Shown in pieces: positions 29,432 to 40,928 of a DNA stretch of 64,000 nt (position 1 is the first letter of the stretch; every line of letters starts with the position of its first letter). Source of the stretch: Sulfuriferula sp. AH1. Lineage in GTDB: Bacteria > Pseudomonadota > Gammaproteobacteria > Burkholderiales > Sulfuriferulaceae. Position numbers and translations under genes: made by a program. Under the pieces are notes generated by a model. The model was not told where the DNA came from. It made no database searches and worked only from the letters and a program-made list of their open reading frames with translations. Where the stretch lies: the NCBI RefSeq assembly GCF_002162035.1, contig NZ_CP021138.1, forward strand, positions 2,418,001 through 2,482,000, read 5' to 3'.

Positions 29432-30886
29432 TTAGATGTTTTCGGGCATCCGTGTATGCCAGTCCGTCGCCAGCTGGTATTGATGCGCGACGCCCAGCAT
29501 TCTGGCTTCGCTGAAATAATTGCCTATCAGCTGCAAGCCGACCGGACGTCCATTGCTGCCCAGGCCGCAAGGCACGGACATCCCCGGCAAGCCGGCCAGA
29601 TTGACCGCAATGGTGTAAATGTCCGACAAATACATCGAAACAGGATCGTCCGCTTTCTCACCGAAATTGAATGCGGTGCTCGGCGCAGTCGGTCCCATGA
29701 TGATGTCGCAGTGCTGGAAAGCCTCGTTGAAATCCTGCGCGATCAGGCGGCGGATCTTCTGCGCCTGCATGTAATAGGCATCGTAGTAACCGTGCGACAG
29801 CACATAAGTGCCGATCATGATGCGGCGCTTGACCTCGGTGCCAAAACCCTGCGCCCGCGATTTCTCGTACATGTCGGTCAGGTCGCCGTATTCGGGTGCA
29901 CGATAGCCGTAACGCACGCCATCGAAACGCGACAGATTGGTCGATGCTTCCGCCGGTGCCAGCACGTAATACACGGGGATGGACAATTTGGTGTTGGGCA
30001 GCGAAACGTCGACCGTGGTCGCGCCCAGTTTGCGGTATTCATTTAGCGCCGCTTCCACTGTTGCGGCGACATCGGCGCTCAGGCCCTCGGCAAAATACTC
30101 GCGCGGCAACCCGATGCGCAAGCCGGCCAGCGGCTGATTCAGGTCGCGGGTATAGTCCTCGAGCGGACGCTCCAGACTGGTCGAATCGCGTTCGTCAAAG
30201 CCGGCCATCACGTTCATCAGCAACGCACAGTCTTCCGCCGATTTCGCCATCGGCCCGGCCTGATCCAGACTCGATGCAAATGCGATCATGCCGTAACGCG
30301 ACACCACGCCGTAGGTCGGTTTCAAACCGGTAATACCGGTCAGCGCAGCCGGCTGGCGTATCGAACCGCCGGTATCGGTACCTGTCGCTGCCGGTGCCAG
30401 ACGCGCCGCTACGGCAGCCGCCGAGCCTCCGGAAGAACCGCCGGGTACGGCCTGATGATCCCAGGGATTCTTTACCGCACCGTAGTAAGAGGTTTCATTG
30501 GATGAGCCCATCGCAAACTCATCCATGTTGGTCTTGCCCAGACTGACTGCACCGGCGGCTTTGAACTGGCTGATGACGTGCGCGTCGTAAGGCGCGATGA
30601 AATTCTCCAGCATTCTGGAACCGCAGGTAGTGCGCCAGCCATCGGCACAGAAAATATCCTTGTGCGCGACCGGTATGCCGGTCAGCGGCGCGGCATTGCC
30701 CGCAGCGATGCGCGCATCGGCAGCGCGGGCATCGGCCAGGCTGGCATCCGCGTTCAGCGTGACGAACGCATTGAGTGCCGGGTTCAGTGCGGCGATGCGA
30801 TCCAGATAGGTCTGCGTCAATTCCACACTGGAAATCTTTTTTGCAGCGAGCAAAGCAGAGAGTTGGTTCAGACTGGCATTAATCAT
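29432..30886 (-). CDS. gatA: Asp/Glu-tRNA amidotransferase subunit A
   Basis: GatA is the glutaminase/amidase subunit. ATG 30886 is used ([20 protein letters not shown], 484 residues); a TTG four codons upstream would overlap gatC. The amidase signature [20 protein letters not shown] holds the catalytic cis-Ser/Ser, and the Lys is in PVAHKDIFC. Confidence 0.98.
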   Translation of the reverse strand: MINASLNQLSALLAAKKISSVELTQTYLDRIAALNPALNAFVTLNADASLADARAADARIAAGNAAPLTGIPVAHKDIFCADGWRTTCGSRMLENFIAPYDAHVISQFKAAGAVSLGKTNMDEFAMGSSNETSYYGAVKNPWDHQAVPGGSSGGSAAAVAARLAPAATGTDTGGSIRQPAALTGITGLKPTYGVVSRYGMIAFASSLDQAGPMAKSAEDCALLMNVMAGFDERDSTSLERPLEDYTRDLNQPLAGLRIGLPREYFAEGLSADVAATVEAALNEYRKLGATTVDVSLPNTKLSIPVYYVLAPAEASTNLSRFDGVRYGYRAPEYGDLTDMYEKSRAQGFGTEVKRRIMIGTYVLSHGYYDAYYMQAQKIRRLIAQDFNEAFQHCDIIMGPTAPSTAFNFGEKADDPVSMYLSDIYTIAVNLAGLPGMSVPCGLGSNGRPVGLQLIGNYFSEARMLGVAHQYQLATDWHTRMPENI

Positions 30887-30890
30887 TTTA

Positions 30891-31178
30891 TCATTCAATT
30901 ACTTGCGGGACTAAATACAGGCCGCCCTCGACTTGCGGGGCAATGGCCTGGAACTTTTCGTGCTGATCGGTCTCTGTTACTACGTCTTCACGCAGGCGCT
31001 GGCTCAGGTCCTGTGCATGCGACATCGGTTCGACACCCGTGGTATCCACTGCCTGCATTTCGGCAATCAAACCAAAAATCCCGTTAAGCTGTTGTTGATA
31101 AGCGACTGCTTCGGCGTCGTTGACCGCAATGCGGGCAAGAGTGGCGACACGTTTTACATCTTGCAGAGTAAGTGACAT
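30891..31178 (-). CDS. gatC: Asp/Glu-tRNA amidotransferase subunit C
   Basis: GatC is the small stabilising subunit of GatCAB. The 95-residue protein has the usual [19 protein letters not shown] start and the [20 protein letters not shown] segment with the conserved P-x-x-H-x-x. It is the first gene of the operon and is divergent from mreB. Confidence 0.97.
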   Translation of the reverse strand: MSLTLQDVKRVATLARIAVNDAEAVAYQQQLNGIFGLIAEMQAVDTTGVEPMSHAQDLSQRLREDVVTETDQHEKFQAIAPQVEGGLYLVPQVIE

Positions 31179-32411
<1,233 letters not shown>

Positions 32412-32420
32412 TCCATCATC

Positions 32421-33332
32421 ATGTCCGCGCCTCACCCAAACCTGACCCTGTTCCCGCGCGGTTTGAGCGCAGGGGCACGGTTATTGATCTATGTGCTCAT
32501 CAGCATCGCCGTCATCACAGCGGATACCCGCTTTCATGGCCTGGACCGGTTTCGCGCTGGCATCAATACCTTGCTCTATCCCTTGCAGACCCTGATCCAG
32601 ACCCCCGGCCGGACTTATGACCGAGTCTCCGGTTTTTTTGTCAAACAAGCCCGATTGGAACGGGAAAATACCGCATTACGCCAAAACTTTATTCAATACA
32701 GCATTGCCATGCAGCGTTACCGTGACCTGGAACAGGAAAATCAGCGCCTGCGCACGCTCCTCGGCGCACAGCAACGCACTCCGCTGCATACCCAGCTGGC
32801 CGAAATCCTGGCCATTCCGCGCGACCCGTACCAGTTTCAGGTCACCGTCAATCGCGGCAGCCAGCAAGGCATAAAAGGCGGAGAAGCCGTCGTCGACGAA
32901 ACCGGTTTATTAGGCCAGGTCACGCGCGTCTATCCTTTCAGCAGCGAGATCACATTGCTGACCAACAAGGATCAATCCGTCCCCGTCATCATCCAGCGCA
33001 CCGGACAACGCGCAATCATGTTCGGCATGGGGATAGATGACAGCGTAGAGATTCGCTATCTGCCGCACAACACCGATGTGCGCACTGGCGATCTACTGGT
33101 GACATCCGGCATAGACGGTGTCTACCCGTCCGGCCTTGCTGTCGCCAAAGTCACCCAGATCGACCTTAGCGGCAGCCGTGCTTTTGCCCACATCGAATGC
33201 AAACCGCTTGCCGCAGTCGACCGCAACCGCCAGGTGCTGATCGTGGATGCGGCCATCCCTGCACCTGCCGCTCCGGCCGCAACTGCAAAACCTTTAGCGC
33301 CTAAACCGCCTGCACCGGCAGGAAAGCACTGA
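32421..33332 (+). CDS. mreC: Rod-shape-determining protein MreC
   Basis: MreC is a bitopic periplasmic scaffold of the elongasome that activates PBP2. The 303-residue protein has an N-terminal membrane helix (about 18-36), a coiled coil (65-105, ending LEQENQRLRTLLG), and the double beta-barrel with NRGSQQGIKGGEAVVDETGL. The tail is Ala/Pro-rich (APAAPAATAKPLAPKPPAPA). Confidence 0.97.
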   Translation: MSAPHPNLTLFPRGLSAGARLLIYVLISIAVITADTRFHGLDRFRAGINTLLYPLQTLIQTPGRTYDRVSGFFVKQARLERENTALRQNFIQYSIAMQRYRDLEQENQRLRTLLGAQQRTPLHTQLAEILAIPRDPYQFQVTVNRGSQQGIKGGEAVVDETGLLGQVTRVYPFSSEITLLTNKDQSVPVIIQRTGQRAIMFGMGIDDSVEIRYLPHNTDVRTGDLLVTSGIDGVYPSGLAVAKVTQIDLSGSRAFAHIECKPLAAVDRNRQVLIVDAAIPAPAAPAATAKPLAPKPPAPAGKH

Positions 33333-33333
33333 C

Positions 33334-33852
33334 ATGCAATTCGCCCATCCCAAAGGCCCGGCCATGCAGCTGTCCCATAGCGGTCCGGTCATTGCAGGCA
33401 GTCTGCTGGCAGCATTTGCATTCAACCTGCTGCCCTGGTCGGTTGACTGGTTATGGTTACGCCCGGATTTCCTGTTGCTGGTCACCTTGTATTGGGTTAT
33501 CTACCAACCCGGTCGCATTGGCATGGGCACTGCCTGGTGGTTAGGGCTATTGGTGGATCTGACCGACGGCACCATACTCGGCCAGCATGCGCTCGCGTAT
33601 ACCATGAGCGTTTTCGTATTGCTGCTGTTGCAGCGGCGCATGTTCAATTTCCCGCCCTGGCAACAAGCTTCGCATATCATCGGTTTGCTGCTGATCGAAC
33701 AAGCTGTCAGCGTGCTCATCGCCACCTTCGTCGGCGACACCTTCCATGCCCTGCAGTATTTTGCGACCATCTTCACCGGCGCGCTATGCTGGATACCTTT
33801 GTGGACCCTGCTCCATCACCTGCGCACTCCCGAAACCACTGAGGCGCAATGA
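33334..33852 (+). CDS. mreD: Rod-shape-determining protein MreD
   Basis: A 172-residue membrane protein with about five hydrophobic helices. It shows the MreD pattern PDFLLLVTLYWVIYQPGRIG and LGLLVDLTDGTILGQHALAY. A second ATG at 33364 would give a 162-residue product, closer to the family mean. It starts 1 bp after mreC and overlaps mrdA by 4 bp. Confidence 0.95.
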   Translation: MQFAHPKGPAMQLSHSGPVIAGSLLAAFAFNLLPWSVDWLWLRPDFLLLVTLYWVIYQPGRIGMGTAWWLGLLVDLTDGTILGQHALAYTMSVFVLLLLQRRMFNFPPWQQASHIIGLLLIEQAVSVLIATFVGDTFHALQYFATIFTGALCWIPLWTLLHHLRTPETTEAQ

Positions 33853-35765
33853 ATCGCCCGACAGAGATCAAACATTATCGGGCCGAGCTTGCCGGATTCA
33901 GACAGCGCATTGTCATTGCTGCCGGATTCGTCGTGTTACTGTTTCTGCTACTGCTGGCGCGTTTCGTCTATGTGCAGATCCTCGAGCACGACCGCTATTT
34001 TGCACTCGCCGAAAGCAACCGTATTTCCATCGTGCCCACCCCGCCCAACCGCGGCATCATTCTGGATCGCAATGGCCGGGTATTGGCCCATAATTACTCC
34101 GCCTATACGCTGGAACTGACGCCCAGTAAAATTACCGATCTGAAAGCCACCATTGATGAATTAGCCAAACTGGTGGAGATCACCCCGGCCAATCGCAAGC
34201 ATTTCGCCAAGATCATGGCCGAGAGCCGCAACTTTCAAACGCTGCCGCTGCGCACCCGCCTGACCGACGAAGAAGTCGCCCGCATCGCCGCCAATCGCTA
34301 CCGGTTACCCGGCGTGGAAGTCAAAGCCCGGCTATTCCGCCAGTATCCGCAAGGCGCTTCGGCTTCGCACCTGATCGGCTATATCGGACGCATTAATGAT
34401 ACCGACCTGCAAGAATTGCAGGACGATGGCCGCTACGACAATTATCGCGGCACCGACCACATCGGCAAAGTCGGTATCGAACAAAGCTATGAAACGCAAC
34501 TCCACGGCACAACCGGCGCAGAGCAGGTGGAAACCGATGCAGGCGGCCACGCAGTGCGCATGCTCTCGCATACCAATCCGGTATCCGGCGACAATCTGGT
34601 GCTGTATCTCGACAGCAAATTGCAGGCAATTGCCGAACAGGCGTTTGGCAGCTATCGGGGCGCGCTCGTCGCACTCGACCCGAAAACCGGCGGCGTGCTG
34701 GCATTCGTCAGTCATCCTGAATTCGACCCCAACCTGTTTGTCGACGGCATCGACACCGCCAACTGGAATGCGCTCAACGACTCACCCGACCGGCCTTTGC
34801 TCAACCGCGCCTTGCGCGGTGCTTACCCGGAAGGCTCTACCATCAAGCCGTTCATGGCGCTGGCTGGTTTGCATTATGGCTTGCGTACGCCGGAAGACAC
34901 CATTGTCGATCCCGGCTATTTTTCCTTGCCGGGCAGCAGCCACCGTTATCGCGACTGGAAACCAAGCGGCCACGGCATGGTCAATATGCACAATGCCATC
35001 GTGCAATCCTGCGACACTTATTTTTACCGGCTGGCCAACAATATGGGTATAGACCGTATGTATAGCTATTTATCCCAATTCGGTTTCGGCCGGAAAACCG
35101 GCATCGACATGGACGGCGAGCTGTCCGGCGTACTGCCGTCGCGGGCATGGAAAGCCAAACATTCCAGACAGCCGTGGTACCCGGGCGAGACGGTGATTGC
35201 AGGCATCGGTCAGGGTTACAATCTGGCTACGCCATTGCAACTGGCAGTCGCCACGGCAGCGCTTGCCAATGGCGGCACTACGCTGCGTCCGCAAATCGTG
35301 CAGGCCATTATCGACAGCCGCACCGGCCAGCGCAAAAACATCGCACCGCAGGTAGTCACCCACGTAGACATTCCGCCGGCGCAGCTGCAAACCATCGTCA
35401 ATGCCATGATCGACGTTACCCGGCCAGGCGGCACGGCGTCATCTGCCTCTGCCGGTGCACCGTATCTGATCGCCGCCAAAACAGGTACGGCGCAGGTGGT
35501 CGGCATCCGTCAGAACGAGAAATATAACGCCAGCCGCATGCAGGCTGCACATCGCGATCATGCCGTATTCATCGCGTTCGCCCCTGCCGATGCGCCGAAA
35601 ATCGCCATTGCGGTACTGGTGGAAAACGGCGGCCACGGCGGCACAGCAGCCGGCCCCATCGCCCGCGCGGTCATGGATTATTACTTGCTGGGCAAGCTGC
35701 CCAAAGCCATGGCGCCGGTGCCAGTCCCGGAAACCGGCGCAGGAGGTAATATCAATGCGGATTAA
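33849..35765 (+). CDS. mrdA: Penicillin-binding protein 2 (elongasome transpeptidase)
   Basis: PBP2 cross-links peptidoglycan during elongation. The 638-residue protein has an N-terminal membrane anchor (about 20-40), a dimerisation/pedestal domain, and a transpeptidase domain. The active-site Ser is in EGSTIKPF, the SxN-like motif is QSCDTYF, and KTGTAQV is near residue 545. The end overlaps rodA by 11 bp. Confidence 0.98.
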   Translation: MNRPTEIKHYRAELAGFRQRIVIAAGFVVLLFLLLLARFVYVQILEHDRYFALAESNRISIVPTPPNRGIILDRNGRVLAHNYSAYTLELTPSKITDLKATIDELAKLVEITPANRKHFAKIMAESRNFQTLPLRTRLTDEEVARIAANRYRLPGVEVKARLFRQYPQGASASHLIGYIGRINDTDLQELQDDGRYDNYRGTDHIGKVGIEQSYETQLHGTTGAEQVETDAGGHAVRMLSHTNPVSGDNLVLYLDSKLQAIAEQAFGSYRGALVALDPKTGGVLAFVSHPEFDPNLFVDGIDTANWNALNDSPDRPLLNRALRGAYPEGSTIKPFMALAGLHYGLRTPEDTIVDPGYFSLPGSSHRYRDWKPSGHGMVNMHNAIVQSCDTYFYRLANNMGIDRMYSYLSQFGFGRKTGIDMDGELSGVLPSRAWKAKHSRQPWYPGETVIAGIGQGYNLATPLQLAVATAALANGGTTLRPQIVQAIIDSRTGQRKNIAPQVVTHVDIPPAQLQTIVNAMIDVTRPGGTASSASAGAPYLIAAKTGTAQVVGIRQNEKYNASRMQAAHRDHAVFIAFAPADAPKIAIAVLVENGGHGGTAAGPIARAVMDYYLLGKLPKAMAPVPVPETGAGGNINAD

Positions 35766-36852
35766 ACGCTGGATACTCAGGATCGCGGCACATCTGGATT
35801 ATCCGCTGCTGCTACTGCTGTTCTCGCTCATGCTGTTAAGTCTGTTCGTGCAATACAGCGCAGCGGGCGAAGACAATAGCCGTTTGCTGGCGCACGGCGT
35901 CAACATGCTGGTCGCGCTGGCAGTTATGGTCATGGTCGCCAATACGCCGCCGCAGTATCTGCTTGCGCTGGCGGTGCCGCTGTATACCATAGGTGTAGTA
36001 CTGCTGGTCGGCGTCGCGCTGTTCGGGGATGTGGTCAACGGTTCGCGGCGCTGGCTGCACATCGGCGTAACACGCATTCAGCCTTCCGAAATCATGAAAA
36101 TCGCCATGCCGCTGATGCTGGCCTGGTATTTCCATTACCACGAAGCCACCCTGCGCCTGAAAGATTACGGCATCGGCGCCATCCTGCTCGCGATCCCCGT
36201 CGCGCTGGTTGCACGCCAGCCCGATCTGGGCACCGCCTTACTGATTTCCGCGTCCGGCTTTTATGTGCTGTTCTTCGCCGGCCTGCCCTGGCGCATCATG
36301 GCGGGCATGGCTGTCGCCGCAGCGGCAAGCATGCCGGTACTCTGGCACTTCCTGCACGATTATCAAAAGAGACGGGTACTGACCTTGCTCGACCCCAGCC
36401 AGGATCCGCTCGGCGCGGGCTATCACATTATCCAGTCCACCATTGCCATCGGCTCCGGCGGCGGCTTCGGCAAGGGCTGGCTGAATGGCACCCAGAGCCA
36501 TCTGGACTTCCTGCCCGAACACACCACCGACTTCGTGTTCGCCGTATTCGGTGAAGAATTTGGTTTATTGGGCAATATTCTGCTACTGTTACTCTACCTT
36601 GCCATCATCGCTCGCGGTCTGACCATCGCCGCCAGTGCGCCGACATTATTTGCAAGACTCATGGCAGGCAGTGTAACCTTGGCTTTTTTCACCTACGCCT
36701 TTGTCAACATGGGCATGGTCTCCGGCATCCTGCCAGTCGTAGGCATTCCCCTGCCAATGATGAGTTATGGGGGCACCGCTATGGTTATCGTGATGCTGGG
36801 TTTTGGTATCTTAATGAGCGTTAAAACTCACCGCAAACTGTTAAAATCATGA
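35755..36852 (+). CDS. rodA: SEDS peptidoglycan glycosyltransferase RodA
   Basis: RodA polymerises glycan strands with PBP2. ATG 35755 (MRIKRWILRIAAHLDYPL) is preceded by AGGAGG at 35741-35746 and gives 365 residues, the family length. The SEDS motif HIGVTRIQPSEIMKIAMPL, the QPDLGTALLI block and the catalytic-loop Asp in the TDFVFAVFGEE region are present. Ten membrane helices are predicted. Confidence 0.98.
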   Translation: MRIKRWILRIAAHLDYPLLLLLFSLMLLSLFVQYSAAGEDNSRLLAHGVNMLVALAVMVMVANTPPQYLLALAVPLYTIGVVLLVGVALFGDVVNGSRRWLHIGVTRIQPSEIMKIAMPLMLAWYFHYHEATLRLKDYGIGAILLAIPVALVARQPDLGTALLISASGFYVLFFAGLPWRIMAGMAVAAAASMPVLWHFLHDYQKRRVLTLLDPSQDPLGAGYHIIQSTIAIGSGGGFGKGWLNGTQSHLDFLPEHTTDFVFAVFGEEFGLLGNILLLLLYLAIIARGLTIAASAPTLFARLMAGSVTLAFFTYAFVNMGMVSGILPVVGIPLPMMSYGGTAMVIVMLGFGILMSVKTHRKLLKS

Positions 36853-37709
36853 ACCGACTACTCGCCTTGTTGATCCTTACCGCGCTTGCCGGCTGTGCCA
36901 GCACACCGCCCGCGTCCCCGACATCTCCGCCAGCACCGAACAAACCCCAACCGGCGCCCGATACCATCGCCAAGCACAAGTCCGGCGGCGGCTATTATCT
37001 GGATGACGGTCCCGGCGATAATCCGCCGGCCAATCTCGGCGAGATTCCTGATGCGATCCCCAAAATCGAGCCGCTGCACAAATACGCCAATCGGCCTTAT
37101 GTCGCATTAGGCCACGAATACACGCCGGCCACCGCCTGCGCCCCCTATGAGGAAAAAGGCATGGCCTCGTGGTACGGCCGCCGCTTTAACGGCAAACGCA
37201 CCGCGTCGGGCGAGCGTTACGACATGTACGCCATGACGGCCGCTCACCCTACTCTGCCTATCCCCAGTTATGCACGGGTAACTTCGCTGACCAACGGCAA
37301 ATCGGTGATCGTGCGTATCAACGATCGCGGCCCTTTCCACAGCAGCCGTGTCATCGATTTATCCTATACCGCTGCCTATAAGCTCGGCATTGTGCAAGGC
37401 GGCAGCGGCAAAGTCGAAGTAACCGCCATCACGCCCGAAGAGATCAGCCGGGGCCGCGACGTTGAGCCAACCGCCACCGGCATATTTCTCCAGCTCGGCA
37501 GTTTCGGCAGCCGCGACAATGCGGAAAAACTGCTCGCTCAGGCCTCGACCAAGCTGAATAAAAGCAGTGCAGCGCTGGTGATCCTGAACAATACCGAGCG
37601 TTATCGCGTGGCATTGGGCCCGTACAATGACGACGATAGCGCCAAATCGGCAGCCCGCGAAATCGAAACCCGCATGAACTTAAAACCGGTTCGGGTTGTC
37701 CTTAAATAG
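36849..37709 (+). CDS. rlpA: Septal-ring lytic transglycosylase RlpA with SPOR domain
   Basis: RlpA cleaves glycan strands that lack stem peptides. The 286-residue lipoprotein has lipobox ALAGCAS (Cys about 16). A double-psi beta-barrel follows (GMASWYGRRFNGKRTASGE, about 107-125, and VRINDRGPFHSSRVIDLS). A C-terminal SPOR domain begins GIFLQLGSFGSRDNAEKLLA near residue 213. It overlaps rodA by 4 bp. Confidence 0.96.
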   Translation: MNRLLALLILTALAGCASTPPASPTSPPAPNKPQPAPDTIAKHKSGGGYYLDDGPGDNPPANLGEIPDAIPKIEPLHKYANRPYVALGHEYTPATACAPYEEKGMASWYGRRFNGKRTASGERYDMYAMTAAHPTLPIPSYARVTSLTNGKSVIVRINDRGPFHSSRVIDLSYTAAYKLGIVQGGSGKVEVTAITPEEISRGRDVEPTATGIFLQLGSFGSRDNAEKLLAQASTKLNKSSAALVILNNTERYRVALGPYNDDDSAKSAAREIETRMNLKPVRVVLK

Positions 37710-37747
37710 TTATCGCGCCCCCCTCGACTTATACGTATACGTACAAC

Positions 37748-38878
37748 ATGAAATCATTTATCGCTTTTCTTTTGCTGTGTTTCAGCACTGTCACTTTCGC
37801 CGTCGACCTGCCCACCGCGCCACCGCCACAGCTTGCCGCCAAAGCCTGGCTGCTGATGGATGTGAACAGCGGCCAAATTCTGGCAGAGCATGATAGCGAC
37901 CGCCGTATCGAACCCGCCTCGCTCACCAAACTGATGAGCGCGTATCTGACTTTTGCCGCGATCAGGCAAGGCCGCCTGAAGCTGACCGACGTCGTGCCGG
38001 TATCCGAAAAAGCATGGAAAACCGAAGGGTCACGCATGTTCATCGAGCCGAACAAACCGGTGACCGTCGACGAACTGCTGCACGGCATGATCATCCAGTC
38101 CGGCAACGATGCAACCATTGCCCTGGCAGAAGCCGTAGGCGGCAGTGAAGCCGGTTTCGTGGTCATGATGAATAAGCAAGCGCAACGGCTGGGCATGGCC
38201 CACACCCATTTCGTCACCGCAACCGGCTTGCCCGACCCGCAGCATTACACCACGGCACGCGACATGAGCCTGATCGCCACAGCCATCATTCGCGATTTCC
38301 CCGAATTCCATCCGCTCTATTCGATCAAGGAATATCGCTACAACAACATCACCCAGCCTAACCGCAATCGTCTGCTATGGAGCGACCCCACCGTCGACGG
38401 CATGAAAACCGGGCATACCGAAAGCGCCGGCTATTGCCTGATCACCTCCGCCCATCGCGGCGACCGCCGCCTGCTGTCAGTGGTACTCGGTGCCGCCTCG
38501 GACAACCTGCGCGCGGCAGAAAGCCAGCGCCTGCTCAATTACGGCTTTCAGTTCTACGATGGCGTCAAACTCTACGCCAAAGGCCAGACCGTTACCACGC
38601 TCAAAGTATGGAAAGGCCATAACGGCAACGTCAAGGCCGGCTTCACCCGCAATATCTATCTGAGCCTGCCGCGTGGCCGTAACAAGGACATCAAGACCAC
38701 GCTCACCACACGGCAACCGTTGCTGGCGCCGCTCAGCATAGGCCAGCCAATCGGCACCCTGACAGTGAGCCTGGATAACAAGATACTCGCGCAATACCAG
38801 TTGCAATCACTGGAAAACATCAGCGTTGCCGGCATTTTCGGCCGCGCCTGGGACAGCCTGATGTTGCTATTCAAGTGA
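37748..38878 (+). CDS. dacC: D-alanyl-D-alanine carboxypeptidase (PBP5/6 type)
   Basis: It trims pentapeptides to tetrapeptides. The 376-residue protein has a signal peptide (cleavage after TFA), the active site SLTK in EPASLTKLMSAY, the SGN motif in IQSGNDATIALA, and KTGHTESAGYCL. A C-terminal beta domain (PBP5_C) and an amphipathic tail (GRAWDSLMLLFK) anchor it to the membrane. The rlpA-dac-DUF493-lipB-lipA order is conserved. The symbol dacC is used loosely; dacA is also applied. Confidence 0.96.
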   Translation: MKSFIAFLLLCFSTVTFAVDLPTAPPPQLAAKAWLLMDVNSGQILAEHDSDRRIEPASLTKLMSAYLTFAAIRQGRLKLTDVVPVSEKAWKTEGSRMFIEPNKPVTVDELLHGMIIQSGNDATIALAEAVGGSEAGFVVMMNKQAQRLGMAHTHFVTATGLPDPQHYTTARDMSLIATAIIRDFPEFHPLYSIKEYRYNNITQPNRNRLLWSDPTVDGMKTGHTESAGYCLITSAHRGDRRLLSVVLGAASDNLRAAESQRLLNYGFQFYDGVKLYAKGQTVTTLKVWKGHNGNVKAGFTRNIYLSLPRGRNKDIKTTLTTRQPLLAPLSIGQPIGTLTVSLDNKILAQYQLQSLENISVAGIFGRAWDSLMLLFK

Positions 38879-38885
38879 GCCGAAC

Positions 38886-39161
38886 ATGAATGAAATCAAA
38901 CCCGAAGACAGCCTGATCGAATACCCCAGCGATTTCCCTATCAAGATCATGGGGGCGGCACATCCGGCATTTGAGCAAACCATCGTCGAGCTGGTGCTGC
39001 AACACGCGCCGGATTTCGATACCGGCACGGTGGAATGCCGTCCCAGCAAAGCGGGCAATTACCTCAGCATCACCTGCACCATCCGCGCCACTTCACGCGA
39101 GCAGCTCGACAACCTGTATCGGGCGCTGACCGCGCACGAAATGGTCAAAGTGGTACTGTAA
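38886..39161 (+). CDS. ybeD: DUF493 (YbeD-like) protein
   Basis: A 91-residue ACT-like ferredoxin-fold protein with FPIKIMGAAHPAFEQTIVEL and the C-terminal EQLDNLYRALTAHEMVKVVL, matching YbeD/DUF493. The function is not settled; YbeD may be regulatory. It lies between dac and lipB in most proteobacteria. Its TAA directly abuts the lipB TTG. Confidence 0.95.
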   Translation: MNEIKPEDSLIEYPSDFPIKIMGAAHPAFEQTIVELVLQHAPDFDTGTVECRPSKAGNYLSITCTIRATSREQLDNLYRALTAHEMVKVVL

Positions 39162-39776
39162 TTGTCCGGCAACATCCTCCTGCGTCAGCTCGGGCGCGTC
39201 GAATACGTACCCACCTGGCATGCCATGCAGGAATTCACCGCTCGACGCACCGCAAACAGCGCGGATGAAATCTGGCTGCTGGAACACCCGCCGGTGTATA
39301 CGCTGGGCCAGGCCGGCAAGCCCGAACATCTATTGCGCGCCACCGACATTCCGCTGGTACACATCGATCGCGGCGGGCAAATCACCTATCACGGTCCCGG
39401 CCAGATCGTCGCCTACCTGCTGATCGACCTCAAACGCCGCGGTTACGGGGTTCGCGAGCTGGTAACGCGCATGGAACAAACTATCATCGACCTGCTCGCC
39501 ACACACAACATCAGCGCACAACGCCTGACAAACGCCCCCGGCGTCTACGTCGATAACGCAAAAATCGCCGCGCTGGGGCTACGCATTAAACACGGATGCA
39601 GTTATCATGGACTTGCTCTCAATGTCGACATGGATTTACAGCCGTTCCGCAACATCAATCCGTGCGGCTATCAAGGCATGACCGTCACACAGACGCGAGA
39701 TATGGGCGTGACCGCACCCATGCCGCAGCTAACCCTGTCGCTCAGCCAACATTTAATTCAGCACCTCACGCGCTAA
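39162..39776 (+). CDS. lipB: Octanoyl-[acyl carrier protein]:protein N-octanoyltransferase
   Basis: LipB moves octanoyl from ACP to lipoyl domains. The 204-residue protein has [20 protein letters not shown] and the catalytic Lys/Cys pair in [12 protein letters not shown] and NINPCGYQG. The start is TTG at 39162, immediately after the ybeD stop; no ATG fits the family start. Confidence 0.96.
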   Translation: MSGNILLRQLGRVEYVPTWHAMQEFTARRTANSADEIWLLEHPPVYTLGQAGKPEHLLRATDIPLVHIDRGGQITYHGPGQIVAYLLIDLKRRGYGVRELVTRMEQTIIDLLATHNISAQRLTNAPGVYVDNAKIAALGLRIKHGCSYHGLALNVDMDLQPFRNINPCGYQGMTVTQTRDMGVTAPMPQLTLSLSQHLIQHLTR

Positions 39777-39794
39777 CCAACCGTACACAACATC

Positions 39795-40727
39795 ATGGCC
39801 GACATCAAACTCCACAAGGGCGAAGCCAAAACCGCCCGCATCCCGATCAAGATCGTACCGCAGGAACGTCTGAAAATGCCGTCCTGGATACGCGCCAAAT
39901 CGCCCAACTCGCCGGAAGTCGCTGCGCTCAAGGCTGTCTTGCGGGAACAGAAGCTGCACACCGTCTGCGAAGAAGCCTCCTGCCCCAATCTGGGTGAATG
40001 CTTCAAGCACGGCACTGCCACCTTCATGATACTCGGCGACCTGTGCACGCGGCGCTGCCCGTTCTGCGACGTCGGCCACGGCAAACCCCTGCCGCCCGAC
40101 GCCGAAGAACCCGCCCACCTCGCCCACACCATCGCCGCGATGAAACTCAAATACGTCGTCATCACCAGCGTGGATCGGGACGACCTGCGCGACGGCGGCG
40201 CCCAGCACTTTGCCGACTGCATCACTGCGGTCCGCGCCGCATCGCCCGCAACCCGCATCGAAGTGCTGGTACCCGACTTCCGCGGCCGCCTCGACATCGC
40301 CCTCGACATCTTCGACAGCGCCCCGCCCGACGTCATGAACCACAACCTGGAAACCGTGCCACGCCTGTACAAAGCCGCACGTCCCGGCGCCGATTACGCC
40401 CACTCCTTGCAACTGCTCAGGGACTTCAAGGCACGCCACCCGCACATCCCCACCAAATCCGGCATCATGGTCGGGCTGGGCGAAACCGATGAAGAAGTGC
40501 TGGCAGTCATGCGCGACCTGCGCACCCACGACGTGGACATGCTCACGATAGGACAATACCTGCAACCGTCCGGACACCACATTGCACTGACCCGCTACGT
40601 CACGCCTGAGCAATTCGGTATTTTTGAGACTGAAGCAGTGGACATGGGATTCAAGCACGCCGCGTGCGGGCCTATGGTGCGCAGCAGCTATCATGCGGAT
40701 CAGCAAGCGCAAGGTATTAGTGCCTGA
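39795..40727 (+). CDS. lipA: Lipoyl synthase
   Basis: LipA inserts two sulfurs into octanoyl groups by radical-SAM chemistry. The 310-residue protein has the auxiliary-cluster cysteines [12 protein letters not shown], the radical-SAM CxxxCxxC in [15 protein letters not shown], and the C-terminal VRSSYHAD with the conserved RSSY serine. Its stop codon lies inside the left copy of the 21-bp direct repeat. Confidence 0.98.
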   Translation: MADIKLHKGEAKTARIPIKIVPQERLKMPSWIRAKSPNSPEVAALKAVLREQKLHTVCEEASCPNLGECFKHGTATFMILGDLCTRRCPFCDVGHGKPLPPDAEEPAHLAHTIAAMKLKYVVITSVDRDDLRDGGAQHFADCITAVRAASPATRIEVLVPDFRGRLDIALDIFDSAPPDVMNHNLETVPRLYKAARPGADYAHSLQLLRDFKARHPHIPTKSGIMVGLGETDEEVLAVMRDLRTHDVDMLTIGQYLQPSGHHIALTRYVTPEQFGIFETEAVDMGFKHAACGPMVRSSYHADQQAQGISA

Positions 40728-40743
40728 TGTTAATTCCATCGAT
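40723..40743 (+). repeat. Left copy of an exact 21-bp direct repeat
   Basis: The repeat begins CCTGATGTTAATTCC and ends ATCGAT. It recurs without mismatch at 59100-59120. This copy starts in the last sense codon of lipA and includes its TGA. Confidence 0.9.
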
Positions 40744-40753
40744 AAATGCGACT
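40734..40753 (+). repeat. Left arm of an imperfect 20-bp inverted repeat
   Basis: TTCCATCGATAAATGCGACT here matches the reverse complement of 59074-59093 at 18 of 20 positions. It overlaps the end of the 21-bp direct repeat, so the two signals share the ATCGAT core. Confidence 0.8.
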
Positions 40754-40818
40754 GAACATAGTTATTCACTACTAATATTTGCGTGAACTTGAACTTCATC
40801 CATTTTCGTAGACATTTT

Positions 40819-40928
40819 TCAACTTCCGGTTTGTAACTGTTCGAACGCCATCGGGCTAAGCTGGTTTAAATAACTGTGCCTGCAGGTTCGATTGTAAAAA
40901 CTTCGATGTATTCGAACTGAGGCACTTG
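40819..40928 (-). pseudogene. IS3-family transposase (OrfB) 3' remnant
   Basis: The minus strand reads QFEYIEV, then, after a shift of frame at an A5 run (about 40896-40900), FYNRTCRHSYLNQLSPMAFE and a stop at 40819. FEYIEVFYNRxRRHSxLxxLSPxxFE is the C-terminus of IS3-group OrfB integrases. Only about 35 codons remain. Beyond the stop the text TGAACTTCATCC (from about 40790 on the plus strand) resembles an IS3 terminal repeat. It is a decayed relic. Confidence 0.75.
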
